DNA of 64,000 nucleotides from Pseudomonas sp. MYb60 (GCF_002979555.1 NZ_PCOZ01000009.1:1-64000), one strand, 5' to 3'; counted from the first letter of the stretch, positions 16,622 to 26,335 are shown. The notes: generated by a model from the sequence alone, not told the origin. Translations and numbers: made by a program.

Positions 16622-19054
16622 ATGACGTCCGTCCCCTCCTCTTCGCCCCGCAAAACCTTGCACCTGTCCCTGCTCACCAGTTCCGTGCTGTTGGCCGCTG
16701 TGCCCGCGTTCGCCGACACCGCCCAGGAAGACGCCAAGCTCGACACCGTCACGGTGATTTCCACCGGCCTGCGTGGCCAGCAGCGCACGGTGGCCGACAG
16801 CCCGGCGCCGATTGACGTGATCAACAGCGACCAATTGCTCAAGACCGGCCGCGCGGAGTTGTCCGAGGCGATTGCCAAATTACTGCCGTCGTTCAACTTC
16901 GGCACCAATATCGCTGGCTACAACTCGGTGACACGTCCGCTGAGCAACCGCAGCCTCGGCCCGGCGTACACGCTGGTGCTGGTCAACGGCAAGCGCCGCC
17001 ACAACGGCGCGACCGGCCAGCGCGGCTCCATCGACAACAGCGGCGCGAACGCGGTGGACATCGACCTGATCCCGGTGAGCGCCGTCGACCATATCGAAGT
17101 GCTCAAGGACAGCGCCGCTGCCCAGTACGGTTCGGACGCGGTGGCGGGTGTGATCAACATCATCCTCAAGAACACCCAGAGCGGCGGCCACCTGGAAACC
17201 AGCTACGGCCAGCTGTTCTCCGGCCAGGGCGAGACCATCAAGGTCGCGGGCGACCAGGGTTTCGAACTGGGCGAAGGCGGCTTCTTCCACTTCTCGGCCG
17301 ACGCGCGCAAACGTGGCTCGGCCTCCTGGAACGACAAGGCCGACAGCAGCGTGCGCGCCTTCAACGACCCCGCCAAGGAAGCGGCCTGGGACCGCGTGGC
17401 GATCAAGAACGGCGACCCGGACCTCAAGGCCTTCAACCTGGCCTACAACGCCGAACTGCCGCTGGAAGACCTGACGCTGTACTCGTTCTCCACCTACGGC
17501 GAACGCGACGCCGAAGCGGCCAACTATTTCCGGCTGCCCACCGGCACCGGCGCGGTACCCGAGGTGTTCCCCGATGGCTACTTCCCGCTCAATAACATCA
17601 AGGACCGCGACTATCAGTTGCTGTTCGGGGGCAAGGGCGAGTGGGCCGAGTGGAACTGGGACCTCAGCACCACTTACGGACGCAACAACGTGCACCACTC
17701 CAGCGACCTGAACATCAACCCGTCCCTGGGCACCGCATCGCCGACCCGATTCGACAACCTGGCGACCTTTCGCTTCGAACAGTGGGTCAACAACCTCGAT
17801 TTCACCCGCCGCTACGACAGCCTGTTCAACCTGACGTCACCGGTGCAGGTGTCGGCCGGCATCGAACACCGCTGGGAGCACTTCAGCACCTTTGCCGGTG
17901 ATCCCGAGGGCTACGTGACCGGCACCTACCCGGCCGCCTCCGGTGCGCAGGCAGCGGTGACCATTCGCCCTGAAGACGAAGTGAGCCTGATCCGCAACAA
18001 CTACGCCGGCTACCTGGACCTGGGCTTCGACCTCACCGACCGCTGGTTCCTCGACCTCGCCGGGCGCATCGAGCATTTCGACGATGACTCGGGCAACACC
18101 TTCGGGCTCAAGCTCAATTCACGCTACGAACTCACCGACACCGTGGCCGTGCGCGGCACCGTCGGCACGGGTTTCCGTGCCCCGTCGCTGACGCAGATCG
18201 GCTACACCGTCGCCGACAATCGCGTGGCCCTGGACGCCAACGGCAACGTGGTACCGGCCGTGACCCGCCTGACGCCATCGGGCAGCAACCTGGCCAAGGC
18301 CCTGGGCGGCGATGACCTCAAGCCGGAAAAATCCCGCAACCTGGGGCTGGGCCTCACCTGGCAACCGGCGCCGCGCACCAGCGTCACCGCTGATGCCTAC
18401 CTGATCGACATCGACGACCGCATCGCCCTGACCAGCAACATCTATGACCGCGGCAACGGCGCGATCAATTCGATCCTCACCGCCCAGGGCGTGCCCTCCG
18501 GCACCTGGGTCAACTACTACACCAACGCCTTCGACACCCGCACCAAGGGCCTGGACGTGGTCGCTGACCACACCACCTCGCTGGATGCATTCGGCGACGT
18601 GCGCTGGAGCCTCGGTTTCAACTGGAACAAGACCACCATCGAAGGTACCCGCGACACCCCCGGCGCGCTGGCCAACTCCGGCGTGACCCTGGTGGGCCGC
18701 GATCGCCAGGGCGACCTCACCGATGCTTCGCCGAAAACCAAATGGATCCTGGGCGCCAACTGGAAGGTCTCCGACCTGGCGGTGAACCTGCAGACCGCAC
18801 GCTACGGCGCGGTCAAGACCCTGGCGGTCAACCCCAGCGGCGACCGCAGCTTCGGCGCCAAATGGATCACCGACCTGGACATCAGCTACACCTTCGTCGA
18901 CAGCCTGACCGTCAGCGTCGGCGGCACCAACATCTTCGATGTACGCCCCGACAAACACGCGGTGTACAGCAACCTGGGCCTGGCCGCCTACGGCAATCCA
19001 CCGTTCTACCCGGGTGGCGGCTACTGGTACACCAAGCTCGCCTACGACTTCTGA
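16622..19054 (+). CDS. TonB-dependent receptor coupled to a peptide-type ABC importer (SppR-like)
   Basis: An 810-aa outer-membrane receptor. The signal peptide ends near VPAFAD. The TonB box/plug region begins at about residue 40 (LDTVTVISTGLRGQQRT), the plug contains VLKDSAAAQYGSDAVAGVIN, and the barrel ends with a terminal Phe (YWYTKLAYDF). There is no STN domain. The plug type (RPLSNRSLGPAYTLVLVNGK) belongs to the broad nutrient receptor group rather than classic siderophore receptors. It lies 44 nt before a complete Opp/Dpp-type importer, as in the sppR-sppABCD locus of P. aeruginosa, so outer- and inner-membrane steps for the same ligand are probably co-expressed. The ligand is unknown. 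Confidence 0.85.
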   Translation: MTSVPSSSPRKTLHLSLLTSSVLLAAVPAFADTAQEDAKLDTVTVISTGLRGQQRTVADSPAPIDVINSDQLLKTGRAELSEAIAKLLPSFNFGTNIAGYNSVTRPLSNRSLGPAYTLVLVNGKRRHNGATGQRGSIDNSGANAVDIDLIPVSAVDHIEVLKDSAAAQYGSDAVAGVINIILKNTQSGGHLETSYGQLFSGQGETIKVAGDQGFELGEGGFFHFSADARKRGSASWNDKADSSVRAFNDPAKEAAWDRVAIKNGDPDLKAFNLAYNAELPLEDLTLYSFSTYGERDAEAANYFRLPTGTGAVPEVFPDGYFPLNNIKDRDYQLLFGGKGEWAEWNWDLSTTYGRNNVHHSSDLNINPSLGTASPTRFDNLATFRFEQWVNNLDFTRRYDSLFNLTSPVQVSAGIEHRWEHFSTFAGDPEGYVTGTYPAASGAQAAVTIRPEDEVSLIRNNYAGYLDLGFDLTDRWFLDLAGRIEHFDDDSGNTFGLKLNSRYELTDTVAVRGTVGTGFRAPSLTQIGYTVADNRVALDANGNVVPAVTRLTPSGSNLAKALGGDDLKPEKSRNLGLGLTWQPAPRTSVTADAYLIDIDDRIALTSNIYDRGNGAINSILTAQGVPSGTWVNYYTNAFDTRTKGLDVVADHTTSLDAFGDVRWSLGFNWNKTTIEGTRDTPGALANSGVTLVGRDRQGDLTDASPKTKWILGANWKVSDLAVNLQTARYGAVKTLAVNPSGDRSFGAKWITDLDISYTFVDSLTVSVGGTNIFDVRPDKHAVYSNLGLAAYGNPPFYPGGGYWYTKLAYDF

Positions 19055-19098
19055 TCCACACCGTGCATGCACCCGAACCGCCATACGAGGGCACCCCA

Positions 19099-20730
19099 TT
19101 GAATACCGCCACATTGATGAGCCGTCTGCTGGCCCCCTGCGCACTCGCCCTGGCCCTGGCCGCCTGCTCGCCTTCGGGTGAGCAGGCCCAGGCCAGCAAA
19201 ACCCTGAACATCGCGTTCTTCGGCGACAACACCATTCTGGTCAGCGTCGACCCCTTCCAGGTGTATTGGCTGGAGCACCGCGTGTTGCTGCGCAACGTCG
19301 CCGAATCCCTGACCGACCAGGATCCGGAAACCGGCAAGATCATCCCCTGGCTGGCCAAGCGCTGGGACGTCAGTGACGATGCGCTGACCTACACCTTCCA
19401 CCTGCGCAACGACGTGACCTTCAGCAACGGCGAACGCTTCGACGCCAACGCCGTGAAGACCGCCTTCGACAGCGACAAGGCCCTGGCCACCGCGCTGCCG
19501 GCCACCTTTGGCGCCACTTACCTGGCGGGCTACGACCATGCCGAAGTGGTGGATGATTTCACCGTCAAGCTGGTGCTCAACAAGCCCAACGCGGGTTTCC
19601 TGCAAGCCACCTCCACCACCAATCTGTCGATCCTGGCACCGGCGTCCTATGCCCTGAGCGTCAAGGAACGCTCCCTGGGCAAGATCATCGGCACCGGGCC
19701 GTTCGTGCTGCAAAGCTACACCCCGGAAGTCGGCGCCCATCTGGTCAAGCGCAAGGGTTATGCCTGGGCCTCGGCGAATATGAAAAACCAGGGCGAGGCC
19801 CATCTGGATGCGGTGGACGTCACCTACATCCCTGAAGAGAGCGTGCGCAACGGTCTGTTCCTGCAAGGCAAGGCCGACATCCTGTGGCCCCGCAACCCGT
19901 TCTCCGAAGTCGACCTGAAACTGTTCCAGTCCAAGGGCGCCACTATCCAGAGCCGCTCGCTGCCGGGGCCGTCGCTGAACCTGTTCCCCAACACTCGGGG
20001 CGGTCGCACCCTGGCAGACAAGCAGGTACGCCTGGCCGTGCAAAAAGCCATCGACCGCAAGAGCTACGCGAGTACCGTCTACAACTCCGAGTTTGCGGTG
20101 GTCGATGGCATCTTCGATGTGACCACGCCGTACTTCAAGAGCCAGGGCGACAAGCTCACCTATGACTCGGCGGGTGCCGAGCGCCTGCTCGACGGCGCCG
20201 GCTGGGCCAAGGGTGCCGACGGCTACCGCCATAAGAACGGCAAGCGCCTGAGCCTGAGCTACAACATCAGCCCGGCCGAAACCGCCGGCGATGTGCTGTT
20301 GCAGGACCAACTGCGCAAGGTCGGCATCGAGGTCAAGCTCAACGTCGTCACCCGCGCCGAATGGGTGGCCAACAACTCGGCCGGCAACTACGACCTGACC
20401 ATCAACTACATGACCCGCGCCGACCCGATCATCCTGCAAACCATTCTTGACCCGCGCAGCGCCAACAGCGCCACCGTCGCCACCAACATTTTCGAACCCC
20501 AGGTCATCGACCAGGCCAAGGCGCTGTTTGACGCCGGCATCACCGCCACCCAGAGCCAGCAACGTGCCGATGCCTATGGCGCCCTGCAGGACCTGCTGGT
20601 GGATGAAGGCGCCGCATTCCCGGTGTATGAGCGTGTGTGGCAAGCAGCGACGGCGGCCAAGGTGAAGAATTTCCGCTGGACCGCCGAGGGCTTTGCGCTG
20701 CTGGGCGACATCGAGATCGGCACGCCATGA
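19099..20730 (+). CDS. Extracellular solute-binding protein family 5 (peptide/nickel type), lipoprotein
   Basis: A 543-aa periplasmic binding component of an Opp/Dpp/Nik-type ABC importer. The N-terminus has a lipobox, LALAACS, so it is probably a membrane-anchored lipoprotein. The family 5 signature is seen in DPETGKIIPWLAKRWDVSDD and YTFHLRNDVTFSNGERFDA. The start is taken as TTG at 19099 because GAGGG lies 7 nt upstream. An ATG at 19117 in the same frame lacks a ribosome site but would also give a working signal peptide. The stop overlaps the permease start (ATGA). Ligand class (peptide, metal chelate or other) cannot be decided. Confidence 0.88.
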   Translation: MNTATLMSRLLAPCALALALAACSPSGEQAQASKTLNIAFFGDNTILVSVDPFQVYWLEHRVLLRNVAESLTDQDPETGKIIPWLAKRWDVSDDALTYTFHLRNDVTFSNGERFDANAVKTAFDSDKALATALPATFGATYLAGYDHAEVVDDFTVKLVLNKPNAGFLQATSTTNLSILAPASYALSVKERSLGKIIGTGPFVLQSYTPEVGAHLVKRKGYAWASANMKNQGEAHLDAVDVTYIPEESVRNGLFLQGKADILWPRNPFSEVDLKLFQSKGATIQSRSLPGPSLNLFPNTRGGRTLADKQVRLAVQKAIDRKSYASTVYNSEFAVVDGIFDVTTPYFKSQGDKLTYDSAGAERLLDGAGWAKGADGYRHKNGKRLSLSYNISPAETAGDVLLQDQLRKVGIEVKLNVVTRAEWVANNSAGNYDLTINYMTRADPIILQTILDPRSANSATVATNIFEPQVIDQAKALFDAGITATQSQQRADAYGALQDLLVDEGAAFPVYERVWQAATAAKVKNFRWTAEGFALLGDIEIGTP

Positions 20731-21677
20731 GCCGCTACCTGATCGGCCGTGTCGGCCAGGCCCTGCTGGTGCTCTGGGGTGCCTACAGCATCACGTACTT
20801 CATCCTCTACTTGCTGCCGGGCGATACGCTGTCGCTGATGCTCAGCGCCTCGGGCATGGAAGCCGACGCGCTATCAGTGGAAGACCTGGCCAAGGCGCGG
20901 GCTTACTACGGATTGGACAAAGGCGTGTTCGAGCAGTATTTCAGCCTCTTGTCGGGGGCGCTGCACGGTGACTTCGGCCAGTCGCTGTCGATGAACCGTC
21001 CGGTCGCCGACCTGCTGGTGGAGCGCCTGCCGCAAACCCTGTCCCTGGCCGGCCTGGCGATTGTGCTGTCGTTGCTCGGCGGCATCGGCCTGGCCTATCT
21101 GACGGCCTATATCCGCTGGCAGCCGTTGAAGAAAGCACTGACACGCTTGCCCTCCCTGGGCTTCTCGGTGCCGGTGTTCTGGATGGGACTGCTGCTGATC
21201 CAGGTGTTCGCCTTCGGCCTGGGCTGGTTTCCGGCCACCGGCAGTCGCGGTTTCGACAGCCTGATCCTGCCGGCCGTGACCCTGGCCATCCCCAGCGCGG
21301 CGGTGTACGCCCAGGTGCTGCAACGCAGTTTCCACGGCGTGTGGCAGCAACCTTACATTGCCACGGCCTACGCCAAGGGCCTGAGCCGCGCTCAGGTGCA
21401 GGCGCGCCACGGGTTCAAGAACGCCGCGTTGCCGATCCTTACCCTGATCGGCTTGCAGGTGGGCAACACGGTATCCGGCGCGGTGCTGGTGGAAACCATC
21501 TTCGCCCGTTCCGGCATCGGCCGCCTGGCCCAGGAAGCCGTGCTGCGCCAGGACATTCCGGTGGTGCTGGCGATTGTCGCGGTGTCGGCGGCCGCCTTCG
21601 TGCTGGTCAACCTGCTGGTGGACCTGCTGTACCCGTGGCTCGACCCGCGTATCTCCCACACGCCAAAGGTGTCCTGA
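20727..21677 (+). CDS. ABC transporter permease, DppB/OppB type
   Basis: A 316-aa inner-membrane permease with six predicted helices (BPD_transp_1 domain). It starts MSRYLIGRVGQALLVLWGAY, the usual DppB N-terminus. The EAA-type cytoplasmic loop that contacts the ATPase is visible in TAYAKGLSRAQVQARHGFKN, and LVETIFARSGIGRLAQEAVL is a conserved family segment. Its ATG overlaps the stop of the binding-protein gene in an ATGA junction, and the second permease starts 4 nt after its stop. It pairs with that permease to form the channel. Confidence 0.9.
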   Translation: MSRYLIGRVGQALLVLWGAYSITYFILYLLPGDTLSLMLSASGMEADALSVEDLAKARAYYGLDKGVFEQYFSLLSGALHGDFGQSLSMNRPVADLLVERLPQTLSLAGLAIVLSLLGGIGLAYLTAYIRWQPLKKALTRLPSLGFSVPVFWMGLLLIQVFAFGLGWFPATGSRGFDSLILPAVTLAIPSAAVYAQVLQRSFHGVWQQPYIATAYAKGLSRAQVQARHGFKNAALPILTLIGLQVGNTVSGAVLVETIFARSGIGRLAQEAVLRQDIPVVLAIVAVSAAAFVLVNLLVDLLYPWLDPRISHTPKVS

Positions 21678-21680
21678 ACC

Positions 21681-22574
21681 ATGACCCTCCTTGAGCAGAA
21701 CCTGATTTCGACCAGCCCCCGGCCCACCCTGTGGCGCCGCCGCACACGCTTGCAACGCACGGCAGCCGTGGTCCTGCCCCTGCTGCGCCGGCCGGGATTT
21801 ACCCTGGCGGTGCTGCTGGTGCTGTTCTCGCTGGTGGCCGCCGTGGCGCCACACGTGCTGACCAGCTTCGACCCTTACGCCACCTCCCCCGTGGACAAAC
21901 TGCGCGCGCCCAACCTGACCCATTGGTTCGGCACCGATGAGCTGGGCCGCGACCTGTTTACCCGGGTGGTCTACGGCGCCAGCCTGTCGGTGCTCGCCGC
22001 GTCGCTGGCGGTGGGCATCGCGCTGCTGGGCGGATTGGGACTGGGCATCCTGTCCGGGTTTGCCGGCGGACGCATCGACTCGGTGATCATGCGCTTCGTC
22101 GATGTGCTGCTGGCGCTGCCCGGCGTATTGCTGGCCCTGGCGATTGTCACCGCGATCGGCTTCGGCACGGTGCCGGTGGCCATCGCGGTGGGCGTCGGCA
22201 TCATTCCGGGATTCGCCCGCACCACCCGCGCTGAAGTGCTGCGGGTCAAGACCCTGCCCTACGTGGAAGCCGCCCGCCTGGGCGGTGCGAGCTGGGGGCG
22301 GACCTTGCTGCTGCACATTTTGCCCAACGCCTGGGGGCCGGTGGCGGTGTTGGCCACCCTGGACTTCGGCGCCGCGATACTCGCCACCGCAGGCCTGAGT
22401 TTCCTCGGCTTTGGCGCCGTGCCGCCGGCTGCCGAATGGGGCACGCTGATCGCCAACGGCCGCCACTTCCTCATCACCGCCCCCTGGGTATCGCTGCTAC
22501 CGGGCCTGTTCCTGGTGGCCGTGGTGTTCAGCCTCAACCATATCGCCCGCACCTTCGAGGAGACCCAGCGATGA
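21681..22574 (+). CDS. ABC transporter permease, DppC/OppC type
   Basis: A 297-aa inner-membrane permease. An N-terminal cytoplasmic stretch of about 35 residues precedes the first helix. The DppC hallmark HWFGTDELGRDLFTRVVYGA is present, as are the EAA loop RTTRAEVLRVKTLPYVEAAR and the C-terminal FLGFGAVPPAAEWGTLI. It follows the first permease with a 3-nt gap and overlaps the ATPase gene (ATGA), showing tight translational coupling through the operon. Confidence 0.9.
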   Translation: MTLLEQNLISTSPRPTLWRRRTRLQRTAAVVLPLLRRPGFTLAVLLVLFSLVAAVAPHVLTSFDPYATSPVDKLRAPNLTHWFGTDELGRDLFTRVVYGASLSVLAASLAVGIALLGGLGLGILSGFAGGRIDSVIMRFVDVLLALPGVLLALAIVTAIGFGTVPVAIAVGVGIIPGFARTTRAEVLRVKTLPYVEAARLGGASWGRTLLLHILPNAWGPVAVLATLDFGAAILATAGLSFLGFGAVPPAAEWGTLIANGRHFLITAPWVSLLPGLFLVAVVFSLNHIARTFEETQR

Positions 22575-24190
22575 GCGCTTTAGTGGATATTCGCCAACTC
22601 AGTGTCAGCTACCGTTCCGGTGGGCAGCTCAATCAAGCCGTGCGCGACCTCTCGCTCAGCATCGACCAGGGCGAAACGGTGGCGATTGTCGGCGAATCCG
22701 GCTCGGGCAAATCCACCCTGGCCAACGCAATCCTCGGCCTGCTGCCAGACAGCGCCCAGATCAGCGCGGGTCAATTATGGGTGGACGGCCACGACCTGAC
22801 GCGCGCCAGCGAGCGCCAGAAGCGCGCAGTACGGGGGCGCACCGTGGGCCTGGTGCCCCAGGACCCGATGGTCAGCCTCAACCCGACCCTGCGCGTTGGC
22901 CAGCAGATTGCCGAGGCGCTGATAGTCGCCCGGGGCAAGCGCTACCCCGGCGTCGACGCGGACATTGTCGAGTTGCTGCAACAAGTGGGCCTCGACAAAC
23001 CGGTGCTGCGCGCCCGCCAGTACCCCCATGAACTTTCCGGCGGCATGCGCCAGCGCGTGCTGATCGCCATCGCCCTGGCTGGTAACCCCCGGCTGATCAT
23101 TGCCGACGAACCCACCAGCGCCCTCGATGTCACGGTGCAGCGCAAGATTCTCGATCACCTGCAGCGCCTGGTCCGCGAACGCGGCATTTCTCTGTTGATC
23201 ATCACCCACGACCTTGGCGTGGCCACCGACCGTGCCGACCGTGTGCTCGTCATGCAACAAGGCCAGGTGGTTGAACAGGGCCCGCCGCGCCAGATCCTGG
23301 TTGCACCCCGGCACACGTACACCCGCGCGCTGATCGCCGCCGCGCCGGCGTTCGCCAAACGCCGCGAACCGTTGATCCGCATCGACCCGATGGAGACGCC
23401 GATCCTCAGCCTGCACAACGTCGGCAAGACGTTTGCGCTGCCAAGGGTCAAGGGCGAAGACCACCAGTTCGTGGCGCTGGAGGACCTCAGCCTGGAGCTA
23501 TACCCCGGCCAGACCCTGGCGATTGTCGGCGAGTCCGGCTCGGGCAAAAGCACCGCGCTGCGCATCGCCCTGGGCCTGGAAAAACCCAGCCATGGTCAAG
23601 TGTGGTTCGAACAGCGGGACGTGACACACCTCAGCTGGCGCGAGTTCCGCCCGCTGCGCCAACGCTTGCAACTGGTGCAGCAAAATCCATTTGCGGCGCT
23701 AGACCCGCGCTTCACCGTGTTCGACAGCATCGTCGAACCGCTGGTGTCGTTCGGCTTGCTCAAGGGCGCGGCGCTTGAGCAAGCGGCGCGCGAGCTGATC
23801 AGCCGGGTGCACTTGCCGGTGAGTTTCCTTGACCGTCTGCCACGGGAGTTGTCCGGCGGCCAGTGCCAACGGGTCGCCATCGCCCGCGCCCTTGCGTTGA
23901 AACCGGACGTGTTGTTGCTGGATGAACCGGTCAGCGCCCTCGATGTGTCCGTGCAGGCGCATATCCTTGCCCTGCTGGAAGAACTGCAACGGGAAATGGG
24001 CATCGCCTATGTGCTGGTGTCCCACGACTTGTCGGTGGTGGCCAACTTCGCCCACGAGGTGTTGGTGTTGCGCAATGGCCGGGTGGTCGAGCAAGGCACT
24101 GTCGAGAGGATTTTCAATCACCCTGCCAGCGATTACACCCGTGAGCTGATCGCGGCCATTCCGGGGCAGTCCATGACACAGGCCGCGTGA
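22571..24190 (+). CDS. Fused double-ATPase subunit of peptide-type ABC importer (DppDF-like)
   Basis: A 539-aa cytoplasmic ATPase holding two nucleotide-binding domains in one chain, where Opp/Dpp systems usually have two proteins. The first half has Walker A GESGSGKST at residues 41-49, signature LSGGMRQRV and Walker B LIIADEPTSALD. The second has another GESGSGKST, LSGGQCQRV and VLLLDEPVSALD. Both halves therefore look catalytically complete. An oligopeptide-type C-terminal segment (TYTRALIAAAPAF) ends each half. The ATG overlaps the permease stop. It closes the importer operon, and the gene for a response regulator follows after 69 nt. Confidence 0.92.
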   Translation: MSALVDIRQLSVSYRSGGQLNQAVRDLSLSIDQGETVAIVGESGSGKSTLANAILGLLPDSAQISAGQLWVDGHDLTRASERQKRAVRGRTVGLVPQDPMVSLNPTLRVGQQIAEALIVARGKRYPGVDADIVELLQQVGLDKPVLRARQYPHELSGGMRQRVLIAIALAGNPRLIIADEPTSALDVTVQRKILDHLQRLVRERGISLLIITHDLGVATDRADRVLVMQQGQVVEQGPPRQILVAPRHTYTRALIAAAPAFAKRREPLIRIDPMETPILSLHNVGKTFALPRVKGEDHQFVALEDLSLELYPGQTLAIVGESGSGKSTALRIALGLEKPSHGQVWFEQRDVTHLSWREFRPLRQRLQLVQQNPFAALDPRFTVFDSIVEPLVSFGLLKGAALEQAARELISRVHLPVSFLDRLPRELSGGQCQRVAIARALALKPDVLLLDEPVSALDVSVQAHILALLEELQREMGIAYVLVSHDLSVVANFAHEVLVLRNGRVVEQGTVERIFNHPASDYTRELIAAIPGQSMTQAA

Positions 24191-24230
24191 TCAATAGATA
24201 TACCCGGCGGTTTTGCGTAGGATAGCGCCC

Positions 24231-24248
24231 AATAATCATTCTCATTAG
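24231..24248. promoter_or_regulatory. Fur-like box before pfeR
   Basis: AATAATCATTCTCATTAG resembles the Fur consensus built from GATAAT/ATTATC hexamers. It lies 12 nt before the response-regulator start codon, fitting iron repression of the regulator. Confidence 0.6.
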
Positions 24249-24259
24249 CGACCCTTTCC

Positions 24260-24976
24260 ATGCACTCCGCCCTTCAGCCCCGCGCTGGCGCCCGCATCCT
24301 GGCAATCGAGGATGACCCGGTGCTGGCCGCCAACCTCGACAGCCACCTGTTGCAGCGCGGCTTTTGCGTCACCCTGCGCCACGACGGCCAGGACCTCCAG
24401 AACCTGCTGCGCGACGAAGCCTTCGACCTGATCCTGATGGACATCATGCTGCCAGGCGGCAATGGCCTGGAGTTGCTTGCCCAGTTGCGCAAGCGTCAGC
24501 GTACACCGGTGATCCTGATGTCGGCGCTGGGCGCCGAACAGGACCGCATCAGCGGTTTCAGCCAGGGTGCGGACGACTACCTGCCCAAGCCCTTCAGCCT
24601 GATGGAAATGGATGTGCGCATCGACGCGATCCTGCGCCGCGTGGCCTACGAGCATGCGAGCCAGGCGCCTGTGAACCCAGACCCGCAACTGCTGTTTGAC
24701 GAACAGCGCGCCGATGTCAGCCGCAACGACGCCTGGGCCAACCTGACCAGCACGGAATACCGGGTGCTGCAAACCCTGGTCCAGCACCCCGCCGAAGTCC
24801 TGACCAAGGCGTTTCTCTATCAGCAGGTGATGCATCGCGCCTACTCCCAACACGACCGCAGCCTGGACATGCATGTCAGTCGTGTACGGCGCAAATTGCA
24901 GGCCATCGGCTACACCGGTGGGCGCATCGAGACCGTGCGCGGCATGGGTTATCTGCTCACGCCATTGCAATCATGA
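24260..24976 (+). CDS. pfeR: Two-component response regulator, PfeR/PirR-like (OmpR family)
   Basis: A 238-aa response regulator. The receiver domain (about residues 12-125) has the acidic pocket EDD at 17-19, the phosphoacceptor Asp61 in LILMDIMLPGGNG and the conserved Lys110 in DYLPKPFS. A winged-helix DNA-binding domain of the OmpR/PhoB type follows (about 140-235), including LTSTEYRVLQTLVQHPAEVL. It overlaps the kinase gene (ATGA) and lies two genes before an enterobactin-type receptor, the order of pfeR-pfeS-pfeA in P. aeruginosa. It probably activates that receptor gene when ferric enterobactin is present. A PirR assignment is equally possible. Confidence 0.85.
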   Translation: MHSALQPRAGARILAIEDDPVLAANLDSHLLQRGFCVTLRHDGQDLQNLLRDEAFDLILMDIMLPGGNGLELLAQLRKRQRTPVILMSALGAEQDRISGFSQGADDYLPKPFSLMEMDVRIDAILRRVAYEHASQAPVNPDPQLLFDEQRADVSRNDAWANLTSTEYRVLQTLVQHPAEVLTKAFLYQQVMHRAYSQHDRSLDMHVSRVRRKLQAIGYTGGRIETVRGMGYLLTPLQS

Positions 24977-26310
24977 CGCTGCCGGACCGGCACTCGCTGC
25001 TGTGGAAACTCACCGGCGTGCTCGCGCTGCTGTGCCTGCTGGTGATCAGCCTGCAAGCGGACCTGAGCCGGCGCGTGCACGAAGCGACCGCGTTGTTGCC
25101 CGACTCGGTCAAGCTCGCCTACAGCGATTACGCCAGGCAAGCCGAAGCGGCCTGGACTACCCAGGGCAGCCGGGGGGTCGACCGCTTTCTTGAGGATTTA
25201 CGCCGACGCGAACAGGTATGGGCGGCGGTGGTGGATGAGCATTCGCGCTCGTTGTCATCCGTGCCGCTGACGCGTGCCGAGCGGCGCAAGCTGGACTTCG
25301 TCCGGCCGATGGGCTGGACGGTGGGCCGCCCTGGGGGCCGACCGACCTTTTACGTGCCGTTCAGCGACGAAAAGTCCCGGCTGGTGATGGCGCTGCCGCC
25401 GCGTTTCGACCCGCGCAAGCACAACCAGCTGTGGGATGTGTTGCTGCAGTGGGTGCTGCCGTCCGCCCTCGCGCTGATGCTCGGCTTCTTGCTCTACCGG
25501 GTGCTGATCGCCCCGGTGGTGATCCTGCGGCGCCAGGCCAACGCCCTCAGCGCCGGTGACCTGGGCGCGCGCGTAGGCCCGGCGGTGGCCGGACGTCGCG
25601 ACGAACTCGGCGAGCTGGCGCGCGCCTTCGACCACATGGCCGAGCGCCTGGAGAACACCCTGACCCTGCAACGCCGCCTGATGCGCGACCTGTCCCACGA
25701 GCTGCGCACGCCGCTGTGCCGCCTGCGGGTGGCCGGCGAGCGCGAGCAGGACATGCCCGCCATGCGCCAGCGCCTCGAGCGCGAAGTGCAAGGCATGAAC
25801 CAGTTGATCGGCGACACCCTGGAGCTGGTATGGCTGGATACCGAGCGCCCTGCCCCGGTGCTGGAACCGGTGGAGCTGGATCACCTGTGGTCGGTGCTGT
25901 GCGCCGATGCCAGCTTCGAGAGCGGCTGGGCCATGGAGCGGTTTCCTTGTGAGCTGCCGGCGGAGTGTCGGGTGCTCGGCAACCTCAATGGCCTGGCCCA
26001 GGCCCTGGAAAACATCCTGCGCAATGCCATTCGCCACTCACCGGACGACGGCATGGTGACTATCGGCGGTCATCACGACGGCGCGTTCTGGCAGGTGTGG
26101 ATCGAGGACCAGGGCCCCGGTGTGCCTGCCGACCAACTCGAATTCATCTTCCAGCCCTTCAGCCGCCTCAACGCTGCACGCCCCGGTGGCAGTGGCTTTG
26201 GCTTGGGTTTGTCGATTGCGCGCAGCGTGGTGCAACTGCAAGGCGGCGAACTGTGGGCCGAGCATTCGGACGCCGGCCTGCGCATGAACCTGCGGCTGCC
26301 AAGTGTATAA
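24973..26310 (+). CDS. pfeS: Sensor histidine kinase, PfeS/PirS-like
   Basis: A 445-aa inner-membrane kinase. One helix lies at about residues 12-30, a periplasmic sensor region of ~125 residues follows, and a second helix lies at about 160-182. A HAMP domain comes next, then the H-box LMRDLSHELRTPL with phosphoacceptor His242. The ATPase domain has the N-box ENILRNAIRHSP, the G1 box EDQGPGVPADQ and the G2 box GSGFGLGLSIARSVV. The start ATG overlaps the regulator stop. It is expected to sense the ferric siderophore or a periplasmic sign of its uptake and to phosphorylate the regulator at Asp61. Confidence 0.85.
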   Translation: MTLPDRHSLLWKLTGVLALLCLLVISLQADLSRRVHEATALLPDSVKLAYSDYARQAEAAWTTQGSRGVDRFLEDLRRREQVWAAVVDEHSRSLSSVPLTRAERRKLDFVRPMGWTVGRPGGRPTFYVPFSDEKSRLVMALPPRFDPRKHNQLWDVLLQWVLPSALALMLGFLLYRVLIAPVVILRRQANALSAGDLGARVGPAVAGRRDELGELARAFDHMAERLENTLTLQRRLMRDLSHELRTPLCRLRVAGEREQDMPAMRQRLEREVQGMNQLIGDTLELVWLDTERPAPVLEPVELDHLWSVLCADASFESGWAMERFPCELPAECRVLGNLNGLAQALENILRNAIRHSPDDGMVTIGGHHDGAFWQVWIEDQGPGVPADQLEFIFQPFSRLNAARPGGSGFGLGLSIARSVVQLQGGELWAEHSDAGLRMNLRLPSV

Positions 26311-26313
26311 TTT

Positions 26314-26328
26314 GTAAATCGCATTTAC
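26314..26328. promoter_or_regulatory. Perfect palindrome upstream of pfeA, candidate PfeR operator
   Basis: GTAAAT-CGC-ATTTAC is a perfect 6-3-6 inverted repeat, about 90 nt before the receptor start and just upstream of a Fur-like box. Position and symmetry suit an activator site; binding by the adjacent regulator is inferred. Confidence 0.5.
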
Positions 26329-26335
26329 TCACACT

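Noticed and set aside
20874..22466. A 530-aa minus-strand frame opposite the ABC permease genes
   Set aside because: Its composition (Gln/His/Gly/Arg-rich) is typical antisense of GC-rich membrane-protein genes.
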